From positions 5,518,001 to 5,582,000 of the forward strand of contig OX387184.1 of assembly GCA_947561395.2 (NCBI GenBank): a stretch of DNA of 64,000 nt, given 5' to 3'. The first letter of the stretch is position 1. Each line of letters opens with the position of its first letter. Shown here piece by piece: positions 37,306 to 47,526 of the stretch. The stretch comes from Buxus sempervirens (taxonomy: Eukaryota; Streptophyta; Magnoliopsida; Buxales; Buxaceae). A model generated the notes under the pieces. That model saw only the letters and a program-made list of their open reading frames with translations. It was not told where the DNA came from and did no database searches. The position numbers were made by a program, and so were the translations under genes.

Positions 37306-37891
37306 AGGGGTGTCAATTGGTTCAGTGTAAACCGAAATCCAATTGAACTAAACCAATTTTTTTTGGTTTGGTTCGGTTAAAAGTACAAACCGAATTAGTT
37401 TGGTTTGGTTTACGGTTTAGTAGTGGATAAACCGAATTAAACAAAAAACGGAATTATATTATTATACATTTGTAATTTTATATTACATATAATATACGTA
37501 CAAAAATTTCGAAACCTATTACTACACTTTGTTTTCAAAACCTACTATTTTTCTTTATTAATGTAATATTATATAAATACCATCAAAACTTATTATTTTT
37601 CTTTATTAATGTAAGATTATTTAAATACCATTTCTATTTTATAGTAAACAATAATGTTCACATTTGTACTCTAATAAACAATATGGTTTAAACTGTAAAA
37701 ATATTGTCATTTGGGTTTTTTGGTTTGGTTTATGGTTTAATCACTTTATTTTGGTTTGGTTTATAATTTTTAATTGAAATTTGGTTCAATTCGGTTTTCG
37801 GTTTTGATCAATATAATTTGATTTGGTTTAGGTTGATTTGGTTTAGGTTTGGTACAGAAACCAAACCAAACCGACCGAATTACACCCCAAA
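37306..37891. mobile_element. hAT-like MITE upstream of CCS1
   Basis: 586-bp element with left end AGGGGTGTCAATTGGTTC and right end (inverted) starting near GGGGTGTAATTCGGTCGG. Subterminal blocks repeat 'tttggtttggttt/aaaccaaaccaaa'. Flanking 8-mers GCACAACT (37298-37305) and ACACAACT (37892-37899) match at 7 of 8. The exact right end is uncertain by 2-3 bases. It ends about 230 bp before the CCS1 start codon, in its promoter region. Confidence 0.72.
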
Positions 37892-38122
37892 ACACAACTG
37901 CACAAGTACGGAGGGGCAAAAAAAAAAAAAAAAAAAAAAAGGGAAACCGAAAAGCCATGACCGTTGGAAGAAGCAAAATATCCCAGACATACGTATATGC
38001 TGTTATCCACTTACATATCTAGAACATCTTCTCATATACTGTCCATACAACCAACTCAGTAATCAGTAATCGCTAATCCATCCTGCCTGAGAGCGTTGAG
38101 AGACCAGTAACCGTTATTGTTG

Positions 38123-41100
38123 ATGGAGCCTCTAAACCCCGCCAAAACCCTCAAGCAAGGACTGCCGCAGCCCCTCCTCATCAAATCTCCTTTTCTTCGA
38201 TCGACTTTGGAATGCCAGCGCTTCTCCTTCCATACCCATCTTCACCGTGTCTGCCGTAAGAGAATTTCCTCTTTTACAATTGTGTCTAAGCTCCAAGCCT
38301 CTCAAGATAGCAAGAACAAGCCCATAACCAAGAAGATCATCCTCTCAGAGGGAGCACCGTCGCTGTCGGAGGGCGTTACTGCGAAGGAACAACTTCCGTC
38401 CAATTCTAGGATTCCACCGGGTGTCTCGATTTCTGGGTTGCTCAGGAAGGTACCCAAAAGGATTTTAGCGCTTCTCTCCAATCTCCCTTTGGCTATTGGA
38501 GAAATGTTCACCATTGCGGCTCTTATGGCACTCGGTACGCGTTTCTTTTCTTTCTCCTTCTTATTAATCACTTTTTAATTACCTTTCATTTGGTGAGTTT
38601 CAAAGAAGGGAGAGGTTCTCATCGTCGTATTCATTGAAGAACAACAAAGTAGATATGTCAAGATTGCACGAATTGAAACTTTGAAAGAGGTTTTTCTGTC
38701 GATGAGAACATAAGATCCTTGAATTAAGAATACAAATGATAATCTCTTTATTCTGATTTGGGAGGACAAAATTCGTTAAGCTGAAGTCGACAGATGTTTG
38801 AATGCGTTCTTCTTGGCATGATGCTAGAAATTGAATCCCTTGAAATTACTCTAATACATTTATTTATTTTTTAATAAAAAAATGGAAAAAAAACAAAAGG
38901 CTATTCTTTTGCTGATGATGCAATCTGAATTTTTTGTGTGTCTAGAACCTAATTTTTTTAAAAAAAATGGATGGATATGGAGGACTGTGAAATATTGGTC
39001 CTTTTTCAAATTTATTATCTGTTCAGTGGAAAACCTACATTCCTCCTTGATTTTCATGACTGGATTTGACCGACATTAGACTTTACATGATAGATTATAT
39101 TTCTTCTTTGTTGATATATGAAATGAGAAGTGGAATGGGTACTTCGTAAAGTTTCCAGGGTCTTTATTTTTAATATATGATATCGTATTAATTTCAAAAT
39201 GTCCTTTGATTATCACTATTTATTTTTCCTTTTTTTTTTTGTGTGTTTATTCCCTTTACTGTTTACACTAGTCATTTCCCTACCATTTCTGCGACTCTGA
39301 ACCTCATATCCAATGATTATTAAATTCATTTAGGTAACTTATGACTTTCATCAATATTTGTGTAATGATTTAAAAATCTGCTTTATATCAGCAATATCCC
39401 TGAAACTACAAATGGCTATCCAATGGTGGAGGCCCATATATTGTCTTTTGAAATCCTCAACTGCTGATTCTTATTTGAATTTCCATATGTTGAGACCATG
39501 ATGCATTTGTCATCAATTATTGGACTTACTTCATCAGTTATTGGACTTACTTTGGTCCTTGTGTCTGCAGGAACTTTCATTGATCAAGGTGAGGCCCCGG
39601 ATTTCTATTTTCAGAAATACCCTGAAGATAATCCTGTCTTAGGATTCTTCTCTTGGAGATGGATTCTAACCTTGGGGCTTGATCACATGTTCTCTTCTCC
39701 CATTTTCCTGGGGATGTTGGTCCTCCTGGCTACATCACTTATGGCTTGCACTTACACAACACAGATTCCCATGGTTAAGGTTGCACGAAGGTCCGGTTCC
39801 CTTTGCAAATTTCATCATGTTTCTTCAGCTGGGCCTGAGTTGGAGAAGCTTTTAGTTAACAGGAATGAATCAATATCTGCAGATGGAAGTTTTTGCACTC
39901 AACTGAGGCAATCTTCAAGCAGGAGTTTGCAGACTCTCTTCCAAGAGCATCAGTTCGAGATTTGGGTGTTATTCTAATGGGAGCTGGATATGAGGTATAA
40001 AGTCATAATTTTGTTTTCCATATGTGTATTCATCATTTAATAATATAGGGTAATGAGGCCTTTGTTTAAGTTTTGATTTTTGTAGTTCAACATAGTTGTA
40101 TTGGCTTACTGTCTTTTAGTCGTACCGTCATCCCCTCTTGAAGGGGTAGAGCAAGCTGGTTTTGGTGTTTGATTTTGTGTCCTTCCTATGAGGAATGGTC
40201 AGTAAGCCATCCATGTGGATAATTCCATTGGTTCGAAATTTATTGCATCCAAATTGGCTTGATAATCTTGTCTTAGTCTTACATGGAGACCTAAAATAGA
40301 AGATTGAGGGTATACTATATGTTGAAGATTAGATATTGCTCAAATTTTATAATCATGGTAATTAAGAAAATTTAAGAAGTGATAAAGAAATTTGATGAAT
40401 CACTGATGAAAATTAGGCTGATGGTGATACAGGCCAATTCCTCTAACTCACAAAGCTTTGCTAGTCATTCACAAGTCTGAGTTTAATAAGATGATCCTGA
40501 ACTGAACATGAACCTCAAAGGCATATATGTAGTTCACCTAATTCAAATCTCTGACCAGTTATTTCTGTGTTGTGTAAAACTAATCTGTTTGATATGTGTA
40601 TGTAGAATATATTCGGTAGTTCCATCTTTGTATATATCACTTTTTGCCAATTGGATTCTTGAGTTTTCCTGAAGCATCCCCCTTTTTTTTTTTTTTGGGT
40701 ATGAATCGGGTTGGGGGGATAGGGGGACCGGCACATAGCTGGGACTCAAGCATACTTGATGAGGGTGGGAATGGATCCCATGGCCTGTGCTATTACCAGC
40801 ACAGTCTTTACCACCAGAACAGGCAGCGCCCTCTCCTGAAGCATCTCCTTGTTTGCTCTGATTTATTCTCTTTTCAAGAATTTTTATTCAAATTTTGTAG
40901 TTTTCTATCAACTTGTATTTTCAAGATTTAGATCTGAATAGACCCTATAACATGACTAAAATCATCCTGCATACCACATCAGATCCTTACATTGGTGCCA
41001 ATACCAATAAAAATATATAACATGTAAAGTTTGTATGTTAAGAAAGAAGCCCAAAACATTTGTTTCATAGCTACCAGAAAAATAAAGCCCATATTTCCTT

Positions 41101-42761
41101 CTCAAAATGCTATGCATTCATGGTTTGTTGAATTCTACATTTGTTCCCTTCTTATCTATGCCGAGTTTCAAATATATTTTTTGAATGCCCTAACATTGAA
41201 CAGATACTGCACAAATTAACCTAGGATAAAATAATAGATTTTTTTCTTCACATTGAATATTAAATAGAGCTGCCTAACACCTCATATGTTTCATATGGCT
41301 CCTCAAACATTAAATAATGCTGTCTGTTTACCATATGCAGTTTGCTTGCTGTAGGTATTCTTGAAAGGACCATCTTTATATGCCTTTAAGGGGATGGCTG
41401 GTAGATTTGCTCCAATTGGTGTGCATTTAGCAATGCTGCTGATAATGGCTGGAGGGACCCTTACTGCTACTGGGAGTTTTCGTGGTTCAGTCACTGTTCC
41501 TCAGGGGCTGAACTTCATTGTGGGAGATGTGTTGAGTCCCAGCGGTTTTCTGTCCACTCCAACACAGGCTTTCAATACTGAAGTTCATGTCAACAGATTC
41601 TACATGGAATATTATGACAGTGGAGAGGTACATAGTGTATTTTTGTTCTCACTCTCTGTATGGCAAGTAATCAAGACATTTCTTACCTTAGTTTTTCTTT
41701 CCAGGAACAACTAAAGATTTGCCTTCCATTTCTTTGGTTCTATATGTAGGTATCACAGTTTCATACTGATCTTTCACTATTTGACCTTAATGGGAAAGAG
41801 ATGATGAGGAAAACAATAAGCGTAAATGACCCATTAAGGTTTGGAGGTATTACCATATACCAGACGGATTGGAGTATTTCAGCACTCCAAATAGTCAAGA
41901 ATAATGAAGGACCTTTCAATTTGGCTATGGCACCTTTGAAGTTGAATGGTGACAAGAAGCTCTTTGGGACCTTTCTACCAGTCGGAGATGCTGATTCTCC
42001 TAATGTGAAGGGGATGTATGCTTCCTTACTTGTATATGTTTGTTTTTTGTACCGTGATGTTACAAGGGGGACAGCAACAGAATTGATTCTTGCTAGTTTT
42101 CTCTTTTTTTTTTCCTTATTTTTTTTTATTTTTGTCAATTCAGATCCATGCTTGCTCGTGATCTACAGTCAATTGTCCTTTATGATCAAGAAGGGAAATT
42201 TGCTGGAGTCCGACGTCCTAACTCGAAGTTACCAATTGATATTGACGGCAACAAAATTGTTATTGTAGATGCAATTGGCAGTAGTGGTCTTGATTTGAAG
42301 GTGAATGACTTTTCAATTATTTCTATTAGTTAAGAGTGCAAACCTAATGTTGTTTAAGCTGCTTTTGAAATAACTCACTTCTGATGGATCGGAACTGTCG
42401 TCAGACTGACCCAGGGGTGCCAATTGTGTATGCTGGATTTGGTTCTCTAATGCTTACAACCTGCATCAGTTATTTATCTCATTCACAGGTGAGATATTCT
42501 GTTCTCAAAATGAAGTGAATTGAGGTGTCTAGAGTCAGAATTTTATGCCCGACTTCTTCTGTGTTTTATTTAACATGTACTTAATTCTCGTCTATCCAAA
42601 TAAAGATATGGGCCTTACAAGATGGAACGAGGGTGGTGGTTGGAGGAAAGACTAACCGAGCCAAGGTTGATTTTCCGGTGGAAATGAATTGCTTGCTCGA
42701 TCAGGTCCCCGAAATTGTAGAATCATCTCTTCCTGGACGATATGATGGTGCTAGTGGCTAA
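38123..42761 (+). CDS. CCS1: CCS1, plastid cytochrome c biogenesis protein (ResB/Ycf44 type)
   Basis: Nuclear gene for the thylakoid membrane factor that, with CcsA, delivers and ligates haem to apocytochromes c (cytochrome f, c6) in the system II assembly pathway. Exons by GT-AG: 38123-38534, 39571-39790, 39883-39994, 41355-41627, 41750-42015, 42144-42300, 42405-42488, 42606-42761 (TAA). These join in frame to 559 residues, close to the family's usual size. A Ser/Lys/Arg-rich plastid transit region comes first, then the ResB-type membrane core: [108 protein letters not shown], and [20 protein letters not shown] near the end. ATG 38123 gives the N-terminus MEPLNPAK; the TTG codons before it are not used. 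Intron 2 is only 92 bp. Very confident family call. Confidence 0.95.
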
Positions 42762-43987
42762 CTGTGGGGTTGCTGAAACAAGGTGAAAGAGCTTGATAAG
42801 CAGGATCTCAATTGATTCTAACCCGACGTTCTGTGGTGAGCCCTGCATATTATCTCAACAGATATAGTCTACGATCAATTCATTATTTCAGCTCCTTTCG
42901 AGTGCCTAGCCCTACACCATCCCAAGGTACCTCCATGTAGACGAAGCTACAATCCACGTACCTCATGGGAATTTTTTTGCTTTTGCTGATATACCACCGA
43001 CTATTGTACCATGGAAAGTAGATTAAGACCACACCTTTTTTTCTTTTTTCGTTTTTTTTTATTCTTATTCTCCTGTAAGCAGACCGGAGGCAAACATCAA
43101 TGAGGTAAAAGGTTCTTCGCATTCTTTGTGTTGGTTCTGGAGTTCACCAACCACTACTGTGGTGGGTTAAAGAAGTCGGCTTTCTGTCGTGGTTGGTGTG
43201 ATGCTTATAGAGGTAAGCCTTAAATCTTCCGTTTGACATGATTGAACCAATTATCCTTTCAAACGAGTCCAGTTTCTTTCAGTTGTGGTTGTCTGGAGCT
43301 GAAGATTTGGGTTTAACTTCCCTCGGAGTCAAAAGGATCGGTGTCCGCTTTAAGACTTTTTAACATTCTCCCGGATCTTTCTTCGAATTCTAACGTTGAG
43401 ATTTGAAGCTGACTTTTGGGGAAACCAACCATCTAATCGTGTCAATCATCACATTGATCAAAGATTTTTACAATTGAAAATGCAAATCATATGGTTCAAA
43501 GTTTCTGTGCTATCATTTGTCGCATGCTTAGATGAACTGCTTGTTGCATGCTTTAACGAGGAAATCGTATGATTCAAATTGATATGGTGATAAGGGAGGT
43601 GTCTTCTATGGTAGGTTAGCAAGCACGTTTGCTTTCTATGACATACATAAAAGAAACGCTTGTTTCATATGGTTCTTTCCAAAAAATTGTGTACAAAAAT
43701 AAGTTAAGTGAAAATATCGGGAATCATTTCCTCTAGAGCCAAAATCCGGTGGTTTCGTAAAACCATCGGTTGGGATGGTGTTTAGATGTGTGGGGCCTCC
43801 TCCTGACACAGGCATCCATCCGTGCATTTCATGCTGATACCAGGTAAAATGCTCTCAAAATATGGACTAAACACCCACAAATTGACGTCGTGTAAACGTC
43901 AGAAGGAAGTGGGTCACTGTCTTCAAATCAATACAATGCTTAATTATATACCCCAAAAACCTTAGTTTTTTGAAATATTAAAACTTA
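42762..43987. other. CCS1 3' UTR and intergenic DNA
   Basis: Sequence following the CCS1 stop codon, up to the left end of the Pack-MULE candidate. No coding features recognised. Confidence 0.5.
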
Positions 43988-46036
43988 GGGATAATTACAA
44001 TTGCATCCCTGAGGTTTGTCACTTATGCATACAAACCCACAAATTTGGAAAATGACAAAAATCTCCTTTAACATTTGTACAAATGGTCACAAAAGCTCTC
44101 TTTTGAAAAGTGTCACGGACACCCCCTGTGGTTCAAAAGTGATCACTTATTACCCTCATAGTTTGAAAAAGCGTCGCCTACACCCCCTGCCGTTACTTTG
44201 CCCATAGACGGCGTTAGATATTTTTCTCAAATGGCGGAAATGCCCCTGTTTAAAACGCTCTTCTCTTCTCTTCTCTTTGTTCTCCTTTCTTCTCCAAGAG
44301 AGAAATTGAAATGCCCTAATCACCAAGACCCTTCTCTTCGTTCGTTCAAATTTCTCCAAGAACACAGCACAGCATCAAAGCATGAAGGAAATCGACTTTT
44401 TTTTTTTTTGGGTGCGCGTCTAGGGTTTTGATTGGTACCTTTATTTCGTAGATGCGTATTCGATTCGCTTGTGAGTTTTGAAGAAGTTCGGTGGTGTAGT
44501 GAATGGCTATGTTTGGGATCTTCATTTGATTCCTGCAATAGTTCTCTTCTTGTGGTCGGGATCTCGCTTTGATTCCTGCAGGTTTTCTTCTGAACAGCAT
44601 AGAAGGTTGCTTGCTTGCTCTAGTTCCTTGCTTTCAGTATCGTTTCCAAAGATGTTTCAGAGGTTAGGAACGATAAGCTAGCATCGGCTGGCAACCCTAA
44701 TTGGAATGATGAAGATCGCTTTTACCGGTGTATTTTCACCATCATGTTGAAGTAACAAGGTGGAGCTTTGTGGTATTCCTCCGGCGAGCCAGTTATCGAT
44801 GTTGATTCTGCGTTCCTACTTGTTCTTCAGCACCATTTGAAAGCCGCAGTTTAGGAGCCTGGTCCTTTGGATAAGATTCAAAGGTTGAAAAGTTAGTTTG
44901 TGAAGGGATTTCGGCTCCATTTGATGGTCTGAAGGGGTCATAGTGGGAGAATACTCTAGTTCAAATCTCTTAAATTTCCACTCAATAAAGGAACTTCTAG
45001 TTTGAATCGACATAACATAATCTCTTCGTCTGCGGTTTTTTTGTCTGGCATACAGCTACAGGGACCTGGTAAAACGTTGGGGGCTCCTTTTATTTTTCAG
45101 ATTTCTGCTTTATTTTGATTCTTAATTTAAAGGAAGACGATGGTTGCTGGTTCCGCCATGTTCATGTCCACGTTCCTGGATCTCTATCAGCGTCGAAATG
45201 ATAAATGCTTCGGATATAATAGTATATAATACGCCGTGGTCACTTGGGACGTTTGAGCGTTGAGAGCGTTTGGCGTGGTTTTCAGCTCCGATCTCAAAAG
45301 ATCCGTTTTCATTGTGTTTTGCAGCTGCCTCATATTGAGAAAAGGACACGGACATTTTCAGTTTGGGAAACAGTAATCGGTTCCTCCTTTGTCTCTTCGT
45401 TACTGCATTTTGCGATTTTAAAAATATTGTTGGACCAACGAAGATTTCTATCCTTAAGTGACACCAAATTATTGTCGGTTCCTCCTTTGTCTCTTTGTTT
45501 TTGTTTTTTGATAATTTTATTTTTTTTATTGGTGTCTATTTTAATGAGTACCTGTAATCTTTCTTCAGATGTAGAGAGAAACAGCGGAAGGAGGCCTCAC
45601 GCCTCCAAGCTGTAAACAGGAAACTGATGGCAATGAATAAGCTTTTAATGGAGGAGAATGACAAATTGCAGAAGCAGGTGTCATCGCTGGTGTATGAAAA
45701 TGGCTGCTTTCGCCAACAGACCCAGAATATATGGGGCATTGGGGAAAGTAGAACGAAGAGAAGAAAAGGAGAACGAAGAGAAGAGAAGGGTTTTGTTGAA
45801 GAGAAGGGTTTTGTTCGTTCTTGGAGAAAGGAGAACGAAGAGAAGAAAAGGGTTTTAAAACAAGGGCATTTCCGCCATTTGAGAAAAATACCCAACGCCG
45901 TTTGTGGGCAAAGTAACGGCAGGGGGTGTAGGCGACACTTTTTTAAACTACGGGGGTAGTAAGTGATCGCTTTTGAACCACAGGGGGTGTCCGTGACACT
46001 TTCCCAAACCTCAGGGGGTGTTTGTGTAAATTTCCC
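43988..46036. mobile_element. Candidate Pack-MULE carrying an HD-ZIP III exon
   Basis: 2049-bp element with long terminal inverted repeats (about 43988-44290 and 45840-46036). Both arms contain 'gtgtcacggacaccccctgt', '(a)aaaagtgatcactta', 'gtcgcctacaccccctgccg', 'ttactttgccca' and 'tctcaaatggcggaaatgcc'. The left arm is about 80 bp longer near its end by internal duplication. Outer ends are GGGATAATTACA and (inverted) GGGAAATTTACA. The 9-nt flanks taaaactta / taaaaaaaa agree at 6 of 9, so the target duplication is eroded or uncertain. The interior includes an exon of an HD-ZIP III gene with its preceding intron end; the origin of 44300-45400 is not recognised. No transposase. Terminal style matches the MULE-type MITE at 33742. 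Confidence 0.8.
45569..45728 (+). pseudogene. Captured HD-ZIP III leucine-zipper exon
   Basis: A 160-nt exon preceded by a proper acceptor (tctttcttcag) and intron-like T-rich DNA. It encodes 53 residues from CREKQRKEASRLQAVNRKL through LLMEENDKLQKQVSSLVYEN to FRQQTQN, the zipper immediately after the homeodomain in class III HD-ZIP proteins (REVOLUTA/PHABULOSA/ATHB8/CORONA). Against the family pattern the visible changes are conservative (KLTAM to KLMAM, R to K, H/Q to S, Y/F to C). The homeodomain, START and MEKHLA domains are absent. The frame is intact and continues past the exon (IWGIGES...) into the right terminal repeat, giving an ORF 45627-45959 (110 residues from the first ATG). Captured fragment, not a complete gene. 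Confidence 0.88.
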
Positions 46037-47526
46037 TAAAAAAAATTACACAAGGATTCACATAACGGCTATCAAAATTTTAAATATTATTACCATTTGT
46101 GGAATTTTACGGTTTTAGTACCCCTCTAACCTTCTTAAGCCTCACGGTTTAATTAGTTAGTTGTTTCTTAAGAATTAATAATGGGCAGTTAATTTTTATG
46201 AAGTGCAAAGATGCCTTATTGGGGTAGGTTGTTGGAAAGATTTAGAACTAAATCCAACATCACATGGAAGAAAAAAGTCACCTAAATCTAAAGTCTATCT
46301 AAGAATATGCTAGAAAGAATTCGACAGCTGCTGCAATGCTGAACAGAATTTTGTTGCCTGATGTCAAATCTATGCAACGGTACTGCTGCAATGCTATCTT
46401 TTTTAAAATATATTTTGTCAATGGGTATACAAATTGGAAACAGATCCTTTGTGAAGCACAATCCAACGGTCCAAACGTTAGATCAAATTAAATGAAAGCT
46501 ATCAAATATGGGGTACCTCAGGCAAACAATGAGGTACCTTTGTCAAATACTGTGGTATTTCAGGCAAACATGGGGGTATCCGATCATTTTCATGGAGGTA
46601 CCCTCAGCTACCCCACTATAACCCGAAGCTACCTTCCTAAATCGTGGTAGGTACCTTCCAAAATAAGTTTAAGTTACCCCACTGTAAGCCCAAGGTGCCC
46701 TCATGTAAGTTTAAGGTACTCCCATATAAGCCTAAAGTACCCCCATGGTAAGTCATATGTAGCCACCAAAATTAGTCTAAGGTATCCCTTTTTAAGCCTA
46801 AGGTATCTCAATATAAATCGAAGGTACCCAATATAAACCGAAGGTACCTCCCTAGAGAGGATCGGACTAAATTAGTTTGGTCCGTTGAATTGCCTTCACA
46901 CAGAGGATTCACACAGAAGATCCGCTTCACAGAGCCTCTCCCATACAAATTGCCCCTTTCAAATTCTTTTTGACGTCCACTGGTAGCTCAACCAACCTGA
47001 TTGCTACAGGTCTACATACGCTTGGATAAGGATTCTGCGTTACCTTGAGTCCTTGACACCTCGCTCTTCCGTATTTGTCTTCTCCAGTCCTCTTAAACTC
47101 CGCATGCGAACACTTAAGACAAACTGGCGTGAGCGGGATTGCGCCGCTAACCACTTCGGCACTCTACGAATGAGCCGTGCGTTAAGCTCTTCCTCTTCCT
47201 GAACGAAAGCGGAAGCCTCATCTCGCGAGTGAGACAACCCCAAGATTAATTAGAACCAACCCCGCGGGGTACGTATTCAATTTTGATTTAAAAAAACCAA
47301 AGAAACAAGCGTTCTTGTTGTGAAGCGTCATCTCAGTAGGTGCGTACGGCTGTATGCTACTAGTTGGGTGGCTTGCTTTGACTTGCACTGATTTTTCGAA
47401 AATATTCATCCGGATATACATCCAAACTCGCAATGGTAGGTAAGGATAGGAAGGATAGGTTTGTCTCTTTAGTATACAAGGAGTGAGCAGCAGCAGTAGG
47501 AGGAGGAGAACAAGTCTTTGATTCCA
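46037..47526. other. Intergenic; upstream region of the MATE gene
   Basis: Contains a degenerate ggtacc-rich minisatellite (46500-46860). A cysteine-containing minus-strand ORF (46927-47154) ends with NPYPSVCRPVAIRLVELP; it vaguely recalls the zinc-ribbon lead-in of some NUDIX proteins but cannot be assigned. The last 100 bp, with a (gca)n and agg-rich stretch, are presumably the MATE 5' UTR. Confidence 0.45.
46500..46860 (+). repeat. Degenerate minisatellite built on aaggtaccc
   Basis: About fifteen imperfect units of 20-27 bp with consensus near 'gtaagcctaaggtaccccca', starting at the first 'ggggtacctcaggcaaaca' and running to 'aaaccgaaggtacctcccta'. Unit boundaries drift, so copy number is approximate. 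Confidence 0.75.

Noticed and set aside
39498-39570. Upstream extension of CCS1 exon 2 (ORF start at 39498)
   Set aside because: The acceptor gtctgcag at 39563-39570 and family alignment show this part is intron.
44204-44620. Short ORFs near the left arm of the Pack-MULE
   Set aside because: They run through the terminal repeat and unrecognised interior; no family resemblance, overlapping on both strands.
47110-47175. tRNA-like text (gtgccgaagtggttagcgg on the minus strand)
   Set aside because: Resembles a D-arm, but no matching acceptor stem, anticodon arm or T-arm could be found.
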